64,000 nucleotides of DNA from Streptomyces griseoincarnatus (GCA_014649575.1 BMTH01000001.1:620001-684000), one strand, 5' to 3'; numbered from the stretch's first letter, positions 6,820-15,426 are shown. The notes: generated from the sequence alone by a model not told the origin. Made by a program: numbers and translations.

Positions 6820-9183
6820 ATGATCCGCGCCAAGCCCTCCGACGACACCCGCCGGGCCGGCTCACAGAAGCCGGCGCCGGGGCCTGCCCCGGAACCGGCG
6901 GGACCGTCCTGGCTCGAACCAGTCCTCCTGGCTGTCACGGCGTCGTCGCTCATCGCGGGAGGCGTCCTCCGGCTGCTGGACCACAGCGATGCCGCCGATC
7001 TGTGCTGGGCGCTGGGCACGGCGTTCGCCGTCGTGCCCGCGACCGGCTGGGTGGTGGCGGCGCTGCGGCGCGGCCACGCCGGCGTGGATCTCGTCGCGGT
7101 CCTGGCCCTCGGCGGCACCCTGGCCGTCGGCGAGTATCTCGCCGGAGCCCTGATCGGTCTGATGCTGGCCACCGGGCGCACGCTGGAGGCCGCCGCCCAG
7201 CGGCGCGCCTCCCACGACTTGCGGGCGCTGCTCGCGCACACGCCCCGCACCGCCCGCCGGCGCACCGGCACCGAGGTCCGCCCGGTTCCCGTCTCCGAGG
7301 TCGCCGTGGGGGATCTCCTCGTCGTCGGCGCGGGCGAGGTCGTCCCCGTCGACGGGCAGGTGACGGGCCCGGCGGCCGTCCTGGACGAGTCGGTGCTCAC
7401 CGGCGAGTCGGCACCGGTGGAACGCAAGCCCGGGCAGACGGTGCGCAGCGGAGCCGTGAACGCGGGCGGGGCCTTCGACCTGCGGGCCACGGCGACCGAG
7501 CAGGACAGCACCTACGCCGGGATCGTGCGCCTCGCCCGGCAGGCCGGCGCGGAAGCGGCCCCCGTCGTCCGCCTGGCCGACCGCTACGCGGCCTGGTTCC
7601 TGCCCCTCTCGGTGGCGGTCGCGGGGCTGGCCTGGCTGCTGAGCGGCTCCGCGGTGCGGGCCGTGGCGGTGCTGGTGGTCGCCACCCCCTGTCCGCTGCT
7701 GCTCGCCGCCCCGGTGGCGATCGTCTCCGGTCTGTCCCGGACGTCCCGGCTGGGTGTGGTGGTCCGGGACGGCGGCGCGCTGGAGCGCCTGGGGCGGGCC
7801 CGTACGCTGCTGCTCGACAAGACCGGCACTCTCACCGGCGGCCGCCCGCGCGTGGTCGACGTGACCGCGGCCCCCGGCTGGAAACCCGCCGAGGTGCTGC
7901 GGCTGGCGGCCACGGTGGACCAGTACTCGCCGCACGTCCTGGCCCACGCCATCGTCGACGCGGCCCGGGAGCGTGGACTGGAGCCGTCGATGGCGACGGA
8001 TGTCTCGGAGGAGGTCGGCCGGGGCGCGTACGGCGTGGTCGGCGGCCGCAGGACGGCCGTGGGCCGCCTGGAGCCCGCGGCGGTGGTCCCGGAATGGGCG
8101 CGGGCCGCGGAGAACCGGGCGGTGCTGGACGGCGCCGCCGTCGCCTGGCTCACCGTCGAGAGTGTTCCCGTGGGAGCCGTCATGCTGCGTGATCCGCTGC
8201 GCCACGACGCGCCGCGCGCCCTGAGGCGGCTGCGTACGGCAGGCATCGAGCGGATCGTGATGCTCACCGGCGACCGGCCCGAACCCGCCCGCGAGATCGC
8301 GGCCGTGCTGGGCCTCGACGGCGTGCGGGCCGAACTGACCCCGGCCGACAAGGTGGCCGCGGTCCGCGCGGAACGCGGGCGCGCCGTCACCGTCATGGTC
8401 GGCGACGGTGTGAACGACGCGCCCGCGCTCGCCGCCGCGGACGTCGGCGTGGCGATGGGCGCCCATGGTTCCACCGCCTCCTCCGAGGCCGCGGACATCG
8501 TCCTGACCACCGACCGCGTGGACCGGCTGGCCGACGCCACGTCGATCGCCGTACGGTCGCGCCGTATCGCCGTGCAGAGCGCCCTGGGCGGCATGCTCCT
8601 TTCGCTGGTGGCCATGGGCGCGGCCGCCGTGGGGCTGCTGCCCCCGGCCGTCGGCGCGCTGCTGCAGGAGGGCATCGACGTGGCGGTCATCCTCAACGCA
8701 CTGCGCGCCCTGCGCGTGGACCAGGGCGCCCGGCCGGCCCTCGAACCCGCCGCCGAGGCCCTGATCCACCGCTTCGCGGCCGAGCACGAGGATCTGCAGG
8801 ACGTCCTGCAGGCCGTGCGTGACGCCGCGGCCCGGCTCTCGGACCCCGGCGGGGACGGGCAGGCCCTGGAGTCGGTGCGCGAGGTGAACCGGCTGCTCAC
8901 CGAACGGCTGCTCCCGCACGAGTCCGCTGAGGAGCATCAGCTCTATCCGGCTCTCGAACCGGTGCTCGGCGGGCCGGAGGCGACGGCGACCATGAGCCGC
9001 GCCCACGCCGAGATCGAGCGGCTCGCCGGGCGGGTGGCGGCCCATGTGTCGCTCGCCGACGCACAGGGCGCGCTGGGGCCCGAGCAGCTCGAGGACCTGC
9101 GTGCCTGTCTCTACGGTCTGCACACCGTGCTTCGGCTGCACTTCACGCAGGAGGAGGAGAACTATTTCTCCCTCGCTCCCTGA
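6820..9183 (+). CDS. P1B-type heavy-metal transporting ATPase with C-terminal hemerythrin-like domain (P1B-5-like)
   Basis: This 787-residue inner-membrane protein has the P-type ATPase landmarks: actuator motif TGES (about 194-197), membrane metal-site motif TPCPLL (289-294), phosphorylation motif DKTGT (333-337), MLTGDRP (about 482) and GDGVNDAP (528-535). No N-terminal CxxC metal-binding domain is present. Residues about 645-787 form a hemerythrin-like four-helix domain with iron-ligand motifs: RFAAEHEDL, LPHESAEEHQLYP, MSRAHAEIE and LHTVLRLHFTQEEENYF. TPC motifs with a C-terminal hemerythrin domain are described for P1B-5 ATPases such as Sinorhizobium Nia, linked to nickel and iron export. 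Substrate and oxygen/iron sensing are inference. Its ribosome binding site lies on a heptamer tract. Confidence 0.93.
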   Translation: MIRAKPSDDTRRAGSQKPAPGPAPEPAGPSWLEPVLLAVTASSLIAGGVLRLLDHSDAADLCWALGTAFAVVPATGWVVAALRRGHAGVDLVAVLALGGTLAVGEYLAGALIGLMLATGRTLEAAAQRRASHDLRALLAHTPRTARRRTGTEVRPVPVSEVAVGDLLVVGAGEVVPVDGQVTGPAAVLDESVLTGESAPVERKPGQTVRSGAVNAGGAFDLRATATEQDSTYAGIVRLARQAGAEAAPVVRLADRYAAWFLPLSVAVAGLAWLLSGSAVRAVAVLVVATPCPLLLAAPVAIVSGLSRTSRLGVVVRDGGALERLGRARTLLLDKTGTLTGGRPRVVDVTAAPGWKPAEVLRLAATVDQYSPHVLAHAIVDAARERGLEPSMATDVSEEVGRGAYGVVGGRRTAVGRLEPAAVVPEWARAAENRAVLDGAAVAWLTVESVPVGAVMLRDPLRHDAPRALRRLRTAGIERIVMLTGDRPEPAREIAAVLGLDGVRAELTPADKVAAVRAERGRAVTVMVGDGVNDAPALAAADVGVAMGAHGSTASSEAADIVLTTDRVDRLADATSIAVRSRRIAVQSALGGMLLSLVAMGAAAVGLLPPAVGALLQEGIDVAVILNALRALRVDQGARPALEPAAEALIHRFAAEHEDLQDVLQAVRDAAARLSDPGGDGQALESVREVNRLLTERLLPHESAEEHQLYPALEPVLGGPEATATMSRAHAEIERLAGRVAAHVSLADAQGALGPEQLEDLRACLYGLHTVLRLHFTQEEENYFSLAP

Positions 9184-9191
9184 CCGCGCCG

Positions 9192-9689
9192 TCAGCCGCT
9201 CTTCAGCTCACGGCCGATTCCCGCGGCCCATGCCTCGATCCGGCCGAAGTCGCGGAAGTCCCCGCCCTTTCCGTCACGCAGGATCATCCGGGCGACCCAG
9301 CCTTTCGCGCCCTCGCGCAGGCAGCCACCGAAGGTGACGTGGTCCCGCGCGTCGAGGCGGGCCACGGCCTTCTGCACCCAGGGCACGGGCGGTATATCCC
9401 GCTCCGTCGCGGAGGCGTCGAGCGGCCCGCTGCTGAAGAGCCACAGGGGACGTCCGGCCAGCTCCTTGCCGTGGCGGCGGACGAAACGGCGGGCGTCCCG
9501 GTGCCAGCGGCCGGCGTACAGTCCGCCGCCGACCACGACCGCGTCGTAGGACGCGGCACTCGCGACGGCCCCTGCGGCCCGCGCCTCGGCGGTGAGTCCT
9601 TCCTCGCGCAGGACTCCGGCGACGGCCTCGGCGATCTCCGCCGTCGATCCGTTCGTCGTCCCGTAGGCGACCAGCACCTTCTTCGCCAT
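9192..9689 (-). CDS. Flavodoxin-domain protein (protoporphyrinogen oxidase HemG-like)
   Basis: This 165-residue cytoplasmic protein begins MAKKVLVAYGTTNGSTAEIAEAVA, with the flavodoxin FMN-phosphate loop (T-T-N-G-S-T). ASYDAVVVGGGLYAGRWHRDARRF and PLWLFSSGPL follow the pattern of HemG-type flavodoxins. The partner and substrate cannot be deduced. It is convergent with the metal ATPase (8-base gap between stops). HemG is the closest named relative, but the protein may be a general flavodoxin-like reductase. Confidence 0.85.
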   Translation of the reverse strand: MAKKVLVAYGTTNGSTAEIAEAVAGVLREEGLTAEARAAGAVASAASYDAVVVGGGLYAGRWHRDARRFVRRHGKELAGRPLWLFSSGPLDASATERDIPPVPWVQKAVARLDARDHVTFGGCLREGAKGWVARMILRDGKGGDFRDFGRIEAWAAGIGRELKSG

Positions 9690-10211
9690 GGCGGTCCGCC
9701 TCCTTCCACGGCCCACACGCGACAGCGGCCGTTCGACCGCCCTCGCGCGCCGCCCGCGCGCCGCCCGGGCAGGCCGACAACCCACGGCGTTCCCATCATG
9801 GCGTGCGGCCGGTTCGCCGGCGACCGTGCGGTGGCCGGCGTCCCTGCGGACGGTCGGCCAGGAGCGACGCACCCCCCAGCCCGTGCCGCCGTGGGCGACC
9901 GCACCGATGCTGGAGGCACGGCATCGGCGGAGTCGCTCCCCGGTGACCGGTTGCCCGGCGCCCGTGCGCCGGCGGGAACAGGACGAGCGCCCACGTCACC
10001 GCTCGTGCTCGTCACCGGAGTCCGAAGGAACCGACGCAGCGCAGCACGCCCGCACAGGTCGTCGTCGGCTCGCGGCCTTCTCGGGCGGTCGACCGGTCCG
10101 GCCTTTCGCGGTCGGCGCTTGCCGGAGCGGGACCCGGAAGTCCCTGAGGAGGAAGTTCCGGACGCGGATCCTTGAGTCGCCGATGCCGACGGGCGGCCCG
10201 AGAATTGCCGT
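9690..10211. other. Gene-poor interval between divergent flavodoxin and LapA-like genes
   Basis: About 520 bases with no supportable gene; frames here read as Arg/Pro-rich noise. It should contain both divergent promoters. A GGGAC-N6-GTCCC inverted repeat lies at 10129-10144, about 70 bases before the LapA-like gene, and may be a regulator site. Confidence 0.4.
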
Positions 10212-10466
10212 ATGACCCGGCACAGCGCACACACGAACGGTCCGGCGACCCTGACGGTCAAAGGGCGGGACGTCAGGTTGCGCACCATCGGCTTCGTGCT
10301 GCTCGCCGGGCTGGCCATCTGGTTCATCGCCGTCAACACGAAGTCGGTCACCATCAGACTGTGGGTCCCCACCGTCACGCTCCCGCTGTGGGGCGTCCTC
10401 ACGGTCACGGTCCTCGTGGGTATGGTCCTCGGCCTGCTCGTCGCCCACCGGCGCTCCCGCCGCTAG
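10212..10466 (+). CDS. LapA (DUF1049) domain small membrane protein
   Basis: This 84-residue protein has two hydrophobic helices (about 26-42 and 56-76) separated by NTKSVTIRLWVPTVTLPLWG, the typical LapA/DUF1049 arrangement in which FxxxNxxxVxLxF is followed by the second helix. The C-terminus is basic (AHRRSRR). The family is membrane-bound and implicated in envelope assembly in Gram-negatives; its role in actinobacteria is unclear. ATG start. It stands alone, with a gene-poor stretch on each side. Confidence 0.82.
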   Translation: MTRHSAHTNGPATLTVKGRDVRLRTIGFVLLAGLAIWFIAVNTKSVTIRLWVPTVTLPLWGVLTVTVLVGMVLGLLVAHRRSRR

Positions 10467-10660
10467 CGAGCCGCCGGAGGAGCTCGGCGAGCTCCAGGGA
10501 CGACGCCCGTAGCCACGACGGTGCGGGCCCGCAGCAAGGCCGCGTCGTCGACGCCGTCCCCGGTCGTCGCGACGACGCGGCCCGGCTCGGCAGGGCCCGC
10601 GCGATCACGGTCTCGTGCTCGCGCGTGACGCGCGCGCCGACACCGATCCGTCGATCCGTA
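10463..10660 (-). pseudogene. Remnant of a cation P-type ATPase C-terminal region
   Basis: On the minus strand one frame reads ARVTREHETVIARALPS, and after a frame change RVVATTGDGVDDAALLRART. This parallels the P-type ATPase block [A-R-V-x-P-E-H-K ... R-A-L] followed by [V-V-A-x-T-G-D-G-V-N-D-A-P-A-L-x-x-A]. The normal GDGVNDAPAL has decayed to GDGVDDAALL, a frameshift separates the blocks, and nothing else of the enzyme is present. It is probably the relic of a calcium- or magnesium-type ATPase that once belonged to this stress block. Confidence 0.55.
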
Positions 10661-10825
10661 CCGCCAGGTCCCGCTCGGGCGTCCGGTCCGCCCGGCGCCG
10701 GCGACCGCATCCCCGGGGGGTGCGCGGTTGGCGTGCCTGCGCCGCCACGCGCGATCACCGGCGACGACGGGGCCCCTGTGCCATGCGGTCATGCCGCTTC
10801 TCCGTAGCCCGGCCGGTCCGTGGAA

Positions 10826-11104
10826 TCAGGGAGGAGGCCCGCCCGTGTGCGGAACATCCCCACGGAGTACGGCCGCGCGGCGCCGGTACTCGTCCTCGTC
10901 GATCTCCCCGCGGGCGAACCGCTCGGCGAGGACCTGCTCGGCGGCGGGGCGGTCGTCGGTCGGGGCCGGAGGACCGGATGCACGGCCGAAGGCCCGCACG
11001 ATCAGCACCCCGGCGACGATCAGCACCGCCCATACCAGGACCGTGCCGAGCGACATGGCGAACCAGCCCCAGCCGTTCATGCCATGCCCGTTCCAGTACG
11101 TCAT
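10826..11104 (-). CDS. SHOCT domain small membrane protein
   Basis: This 92-residue protein has one membrane helix (SLGTVLVWAVLIVAGVLIV, about 18-36), a short linker and a C-terminal SHOCT motif (VLAERFARGEIDEDEYRRRAAVL, about 58-81). SHOCT domains are short helical modules found at the ends of membrane proteins and thought to mediate oligomerisation. The N-terminus MTYWNGHGMNGWGWFAM is rich in Trp/Gly/Asn, as is common in this actinobacterial subfamily. It lies just downstream of a UspA gene on the same strand and may be co-transcribed (53-base gap). Confidence 0.88.
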   Translation of the reverse strand: MTYWNGHGMNGWGWFAMSLGTVLVWAVLIVAGVLIVRAFGRASGPPAPTDDRPAAEQVLAERFARGEIDEDEYRRRAAVLRGDVPHTGGPPP

Positions 11105-11157
11105 GACGGACCACTTCCTTTCCGCCGTCCCGTCATCCGCGGATCGTCTTCAGCGGT

Positions 11158-12039
11158 TCAGCAGTGGGGCACGACGGCCACGGGACACACCGCCTGCTGG
11201 ATCACGGTGTGGGTCACCGGGCCGGTACGCGCGATCCTGGGGCGGTCGGTGAGCCGGTGTCCGACGACCAGCAGCTCCGCTCCGGACGCCGCCTTCAGCA
11301 AGGCGTCGGAGGGCCTGCCGTCCACCACCGTTCGCAGAACGTCGACGTCGGCGTACTTGTCGCCCCACACCTGGATGACGGCGGCGAGGAACCGCAGCCA
11401 CTCCTCGGCCCGCTGTGGATCGCTCACCAGACCGATCTCGCCGGGGCCCAGGGTGAGGGGGTCGGGAGCACGCCAGGCGTGCAGAACCCTCAGCCGCGCG
11501 TGACGCGCCCGGGCCGCCTCGAAGGCGAACTCGATCACCTCGTCGCACGGTTCCGTGACGTCGACGCCGAGGACCACGTCCCGTCGGCCGGTGCGGGCCG
11601 CTTCGCGCCTCTCCCCCGTCGTGCCGTCGGCCCGTACGAGGACGACGGGTCCGGTGGCCCTCGCCACGACCTCGAGCGCGACCGACCCCACCAGCAGGCC
11701 GGTGATGCGGCCCAGCCCGCGCGAGCCCAGCACCAGCGGCTCGGCGTCGGCCGACGCCTTCACCAGGGCGGCGGACGCCGGCCCTTCGACCTGCTCGTCG
11801 TACACCCGCACGTCGGGGCAGGCCGTGCGGACGCGTTCCTCCGCCTGCCGCAGAAGGTGCCGGGCCCGGTGCCGCCCAGCCGCGTCGGTGATCTCCGCCT
11901 CCCCCGGGCGCGGGTGCCAGTTGCGCGCATGCAGCAGCCGCAGCGGCCGTCCGCGGAGAACGGCCTCACGAGCCGCCCACTCGGCGGCGGCGAGGCTCTC
12001 GGGGGAACCGTCGATCCCGACGGCAACAGGTGCAGGCAT
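11158..12039 (-). CDS. Universal stress protein, tandem UspA domains
   Basis: This 293-residue protein has two UspA domains. The first begins PVAVGIDGSPESLAAAEWAA and ends PLVLGSRGLGRITGLLVGSVALEV (about 130-153), with an intact G-x2-G-x9-G-S ATP loop. The second begins DVVLGVDVTEPCDEVIEFAF and ends with LLVVGHRLTDRPRIARTGPVTHTV, where the loop is degenerate, so only the first domain is likely to bind nucleotide. The ATG was chosen for the GGAGGTG (12047-12053) upstream. A DosR-like palindrome lies about 45 bases upstream. Confidence 0.92.
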   Translation of the reverse strand: MPAPVAVGIDGSPESLAAAEWAAREAVLRGRPLRLLHARNWHPRPGEAEITDAAGRHRARHLLRQAEERVRTACPDVRVYDEQVEGPASAALVKASADAEPLVLGSRGLGRITGLLVGSVALEVVARATGPVVLVRADGTTGERREAARTGRRDVVLGVDVTEPCDEVIEFAFEAARARHARLRVLHAWRAPDPLTLGPGEIGLVSDPQRAEEWLRFLAAVIQVWGDKYADVDVLRTVVDGRPSDALLKAASGAELLVVGHRLTDRPRIARTGPVTHTVIQQAVCPVAVVPHC

Positions 12040-12080
12040 GACGTACACCTCCAGAAGATCTTCTCTCTTCTTCAGAGTCA

Positions 12081-12117
12081 CGCGGGAACGGTGTCCCGCA
12101 CAGGGACCGCCGGGTCC
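12081..12117 (-). promoter_or_regulatory. DosR/DevR-like palindromes upstream of uspA
   Basis: On the minus strand, GCGGGACACCGTTCCCGC (12083-12100) closely follows the DosR consensus core GGGAC-N4-GTCCC, with one mismatch in the right half. A second GGACC-N4-GGTCC palindrome sits at 12104-12117. The first lies 45-60 bases before the UspA start, a typical place for activator sites. UspA genes are classical DosR/DevR targets in actinobacteria. The assignment is inference from motif shape. Confidence 0.45.
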
Positions 12118-12477
12118 ACCCGCAGGGCCATCAGGCCCGTGTCCCTCACCGGCTGACGGCACAGCCGCGGCCCGTCCTCCCGCCGCGGCGATGGCCGTGG
12201 GATTGTCCGAAGGCCCTGTCGGCATCGTGGCCGGGGCCGTTCGGCCCTGCAGCCGGCGGACGGGCGGAGGTGTCATGGAGGGGAGCCGAGGGCCATGAGG
12301 CACGGAGAAGCGGAGTGAGACCGCGCACCGTGCGATGAGGGTCCGCAAGAAGCGGGCGGCCCTCGGTTCCCTTAGCGGCTCGTGCCCCGGGGGCCATCCG
12401 CTGACGGTCCGGCTCGGTCCGGAACTGCCCGGCGGAACCTCCGACGGTCCGGTGCGCCCCTTGTCCGGTACGAGCGA
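12118..12477. other. Gene-poor interval
   Basis: About 360 bases upstream of the second UspA gene with no frame that looks like a gene on either strand. A degraded VOC gene follows directly, so this stretch may be older decay of the same locus. Confidence 0.35.
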
Positions 12478-12727
12478 CTGGCTGCTGCCCGGCGCGCATC
12501 GACACGCTGCTGGACAAGGCACCTGTCGCCCGGGGCGGGGTGCGGTTGTTCTTGTCGGGGCACAAGGGCGATGCCAGTTCCGACACGCTGGTCCACCTCC
12601 GCGTTCGTGATGCCGAGTCCGTCGCCTTCGAGTCAGGGTGCAGGCGAAGGACGCTCCGTGGGCGCGTGAGGTCGAGCTGCACGACCCTGACGGCAACCGG
12701 CTTGGGACCGGCACGCCGGCGGAATGA
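12478..12727 (+). pseudogene. Decayed VOC (glyoxalase/bleomycin-resistance) family gene, C-terminal part
   Basis: One frame reads ARIDTLLDKAPVARGGVRLF, then LSGHKGDASSDTLVHLRVRD and AESVAFESG. The next frame continues KDAPWAREVELHDPDGNRLG and TGTPAE, then stops at 12727. The end matches the conserved VOC terminus (E-L-x-D-P-D-G-N-x-L). A frameshift near 12643 breaks the domain, and upstream another frame gives DWLLPGAH, suggesting a second shift. No intact start is present. VOC proteins are metal-dependent enzymes or antibiotic-binding proteins; this copy should be non-functional. Confidence 0.65.
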
Positions 12728-12869
12728 CGCTCACCGGCAGTGCGTAACAGGGAAGCTGTGCCGGCGGCTGAGCGAGTCCCCGAACCCTTCGCGGTCTGCT
12801 CGCCGAGACCGCTCGGCGAGCCGCCGACACCGGAGCCGTGTGCGCGCGTGGGTTACAGTGGACCAGAAC

Positions 12870-12883
12870 TTGACACGTCAACC
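12870..12883 (+). promoter_or_regulatory. Operator-like motif TTGACACGTCAACC before the carboxylesterase
   Basis: TTGAC-AC-GTCAA is a perfect 5+5 palindrome followed by CCAAAC, 40 bases upstream of the esterase GTG. A close relative, TTGACCTGACAACCAAAT, lies at the same kind of position before the pirin gene (15427). A MarR regulator is encoded at 16860-17324, making it the obvious candidate ligand (inference). Confidence 0.5.
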
Positions 12884-12922
12884 AAACGCCCGGCCCACGC
12901 GAGTGCCGAGCGAGAGGCAGCG

Positions 12923-14818
12923 GTGGACACAGGAAGAAGACAGTGGGTGGTTCTGGCCGCTCGGCGCCTCCTCGGCGATCGCCGGCGCGTGCCGCGCGGA
13001 TCGTGGCGCTCCGCCTGGAGGTGGATTCCCTTCCTTCCTCTGAGCACGGTGGCCTTCTCGGTCGCCTGGCTCAACCGCACACCGTGGTGGGGGTGGGCGC
13101 TGGTCGTCGCCTGCCTCGTCGGGCTCGGCCTCACCACCCGCTGGTGGCTCCGGGGCCCCGCCCTGCTCAAGGCAGGGGCGTGGCTTCTCGCGGGGGCGTT
13201 GGTGACCACCACTGCCGTACTCGCCTACCCCCCGGCCGAGAACCGCGCCGCCGGCGGTGCCGATCCCCGGCCGTCCCGGACCGTTCCCACACAGGAGGGG
13301 CCGGTCAGGGGGGTTCTCAACGACGAGCGCGACGTCGAGATCTTCGCGGGGATCCCCTACGCCCGGCCTCCCGTCGGCGACCTACGATGGCGACCCCCGC
13401 AGCCTCCCGAACCGCGCTCGGCCCTGCTCACCGCCGACCGGTTCTCCGACGTTCCCGTCCAGGGCACGTCCACCTTCCTCACGCGCGCGCTGTCCCAGGT
13501 GGTGGAAGCACCGCTGGAGGGGACCCTCCTCAATCCGTATCCGGTGAGTGAGGACAGCCTGTACCTCAACATCTGGCGCGGCACGAGCCCCTCGACGGAG
13601 AGACTTCCTGTCATCGTCTACATCCCCGGCGGCGGATTCGCCACCGGCTCCGGTGCCCTGCCGCTCTACGACGGCGAGTCGCTGGCGTCCAGAGGCCAGG
13701 CGATCACCGTCACGATCAACTACCGTCTCGGCGTGCTCGGCTTCCTGTCGCACCCTGACCTCGCCGCGGAGTCCGGTGCCCGCGCCTCGGGCAACTACGG
13801 GCTGCTCGACCAGATCGCCGCCCTCCGGTGGGTCCGGCAGAACATCGCGGCATTCGGCGGCGACCCCGAGCGTGTGACGATCGCCGGCGAGTCCGCGGGC
13901 GGCGAGAGCGTCTGCATCCTCGGCGCGACCCCCCGCGCCAAGGGACTGGTGCACGGTGTCATCGGCGGCAGCGGAGCCTGCATGGGCACGCTCGGCGACA
14001 CCGATCGAGGCGATCAGTACGACACTCGGCCGGCGGCGGAAGCAGCGGGGCGGAACCTGAGTGAACGGTTGGGGGGCGCCACCGTGGAGGAGATGCGCCG
14101 CATGCCCGCGGACCGGATCGTGGAAGCGGCCGAGCCCTTGAACGGTCACTGGCGCCCCTCCGTCGACGGGTACGTCCTCGACCGGGCGCCGACGGACATC
14201 TATGCGGCGGGCGATCAGTCGGACGTGCCGGTCCTCGTCGGGAGCAACGCGGACGAGGCCTCTCTCGCCCTCCTGAGTCCCCCGGACGCCGACGTCGCGG
14301 ACTACCGACGCGGGGTGCGCGAAGAACACGGTGCGGACGCCGAGCTGTTCCTCCGTCTCTACCCCGGCGACACCGAGGAACAGGTACGCGATTCCCTCCT
14401 CCAGGCCGAGACCGACAAGGTCATGACCCGCGCCATGCGCCGATGGGCGATGCTGCAGACGCGCTCGGGCCACGCCGATGCCTACACCTACTACTTCACG
14501 CACGTCCCTCCGGAGGCCGGTCTGCGGCAGTTCGGCGCCTATCACGGGGCGGAGGTGATGTACGCGTACGACAACCTCGGCAAGGACGGCGACGCCGCGT
14601 ACGACAAGCGTGACTTCACCCTGCGCGACCAGATGAGCGGCTACTGGATCAACTTCGCGCGCACCGGAAATCCGAACGGGTCAGGGCTTCCGGACTGGCC
14701 CACCTTCCAGGAGGAGCCGGACAAGGTCATGAGGTTCGACGCCGGCAGCACGGTGGCGCCCCGGCCCCGGCCGGACGCCGTCGACTTCTGGCTGCGCCAC
14801 GAAGGTCCTCTGCCGTGA
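12923..14818 (+). CDS. Type-B carboxylesterase with N-terminal membrane segments
   Basis: A 631-residue alpha/beta-hydrolase of the carboxylesterase type-B family. Basic residues are followed by about three hydrophobic helices (residues about 38-115), then the catalytic domain from PTQEGPVRGVLNDERDVEIFAGIPYARPPVG. Nucleophile motif GESAGGES (about 326-333), oxyanion motif PGGGFATGSG, and the charge-relay histidine in FGAYHGAEV (about 536-544). GTG at 12923 was chosen for the GAGAGG before it; the open frame extends 61 codons upstream across the operator motif, which argues against an earlier start. The catalytic domain is probably anchored facing outward. Substrate unknown. Confidence 0.88.
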   Translation: MDTGRRQWVVLAARRLLGDRRRVPRGSWRSAWRWIPFLPLSTVAFSVAWLNRTPWWGWALVVACLVGLGLTTRWWLRGPALLKAGAWLLAGALVTTTAVLAYPPAENRAAGGADPRPSRTVPTQEGPVRGVLNDERDVEIFAGIPYARPPVGDLRWRPPQPPEPRSALLTADRFSDVPVQGTSTFLTRALSQVVEAPLEGTLLNPYPVSEDSLYLNIWRGTSPSTERLPVIVYIPGGGFATGSGALPLYDGESLASRGQAITVTINYRLGVLGFLSHPDLAAESGARASGNYGLLDQIAALRWVRQNIAAFGGDPERVTIAGESAGGESVCILGATPRAKGLVHGVIGGSGACMGTLGDTDRGDQYDTRPAAEAAGRNLSERLGGATVEEMRRMPADRIVEAAEPLNGHWRPSVDGYVLDRAPTDIYAAGDQSDVPVLVGSNADEASLALLSPPDADVADYRRGVREEHGADAELFLRLYPGDTEEQVRDSLLQAETDKVMTRAMRRWAMLQTRSGHADAYTYYFTHVPPEAGLRQFGAYHGAEVMYAYDNLGKDGDAAYDKRDFTLRDQMSGYWINFARTGNPNGSGLPDWPTFQEEPDKVMRFDAGSTVAPRPRPDAVDFWLRHEGPLP

Positions 14819-14897
14819 CGGCGTGCCCCACTCGGCGGAGCCGGTCACCCGGCGATCCGCAGCGCCTTCCCGTCCACACATGAACTCAGGGAGCACA

Positions 14898-15374
14898 GTG
14901 GCCATCACCACGACGTCGTACCGTGACCAGCACGTCTTCATCGACAAGTCCGACCCCGAAGTGTTCCGCGCCCTGGCGCGGACGGCACAGGCGGCAGGTG
15001 CGGCGGCCACTCGCGCGGGCCTGCCGGCCGGCCTGGTGGAACTGGTCAACATCCGCGTCTCCCAGATCAACGGATGTGCGTACTGCCTGCGCGTCCACAC
15101 GCGTACGGCGCTGGAGGCCGGCGAGACGGCGCAGCGCCTGGGTCTCCTGCCGGCCTGGCGCGAGACAGAGGTGTTCACCCCTGCGGAGCGCTCCGCACTG
15201 GCGCTGGCAGAAGCGACGACGAACCTTCAGGACTCCGCCCGGGGCTCTGCGGCGGCAGCCGCACGCGCCGACCTGACCGACGAGCAGATCTCGGCCGTCC
15301 TGTGGGTCGCGATCAGCATCAACGCGTTCAACCGTGTCTCGATCATGAGTGGCCATCCGGTGAAGGAGGCCTGA
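14898..15374 (+). CDS. AhpD-like carboxymuconolactone decarboxylase family protein
   Basis: This 158-residue protein has the CMD/AhpD core INGCAYCLRVHTRTALEAGE (about 55-74), containing the CxxCxxxH redox motif. AhpD-type proteins reduce peroxiredoxins or act as small thiol-peroxidases. GTG was chosen because AGGGAG lies about five bases upstream; an ATG six codons earlier is possible. It begins 79 bases after the esterase stop on the same strand and is followed by pirin, all in a MarR-linked neighbourhood, suggesting a response to organic peroxides or electrophiles (inference). Confidence 0.88.
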   Translation: MAITTTSYRDQHVFIDKSDPEVFRALARTAQAAGAAATRAGLPAGLVELVNIRVSQINGCAYCLRVHTRTALEAGETAQRLGLLPAWRETEVFTPAERSALALAEATTNLQDSARGSAAAAARADLTDEQISAVLWVAISINAFNRVSIMSGHPVKEA

Positions 15375-15426
15375 CAGCGTCGCAGTCGGCACCGGTGGCC
15401 GTCTGCACGCCACCATGACATTCTAG

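Noticed and set aside
10129..10144. GGGAC-N6-GTCCC as a DosR box before the LapA-like gene
   Set aside because: The spacer is two bases longer than the DosR consensus, so it is kept only as an unassigned inverted repeat.
12740..12922. 61-codon N-terminal extension of the carboxylesterase
   Set aside because: It crosses the operator-like motif and has no start signal; GTG 12923 has a ribosome binding site and precedes the membrane segments.
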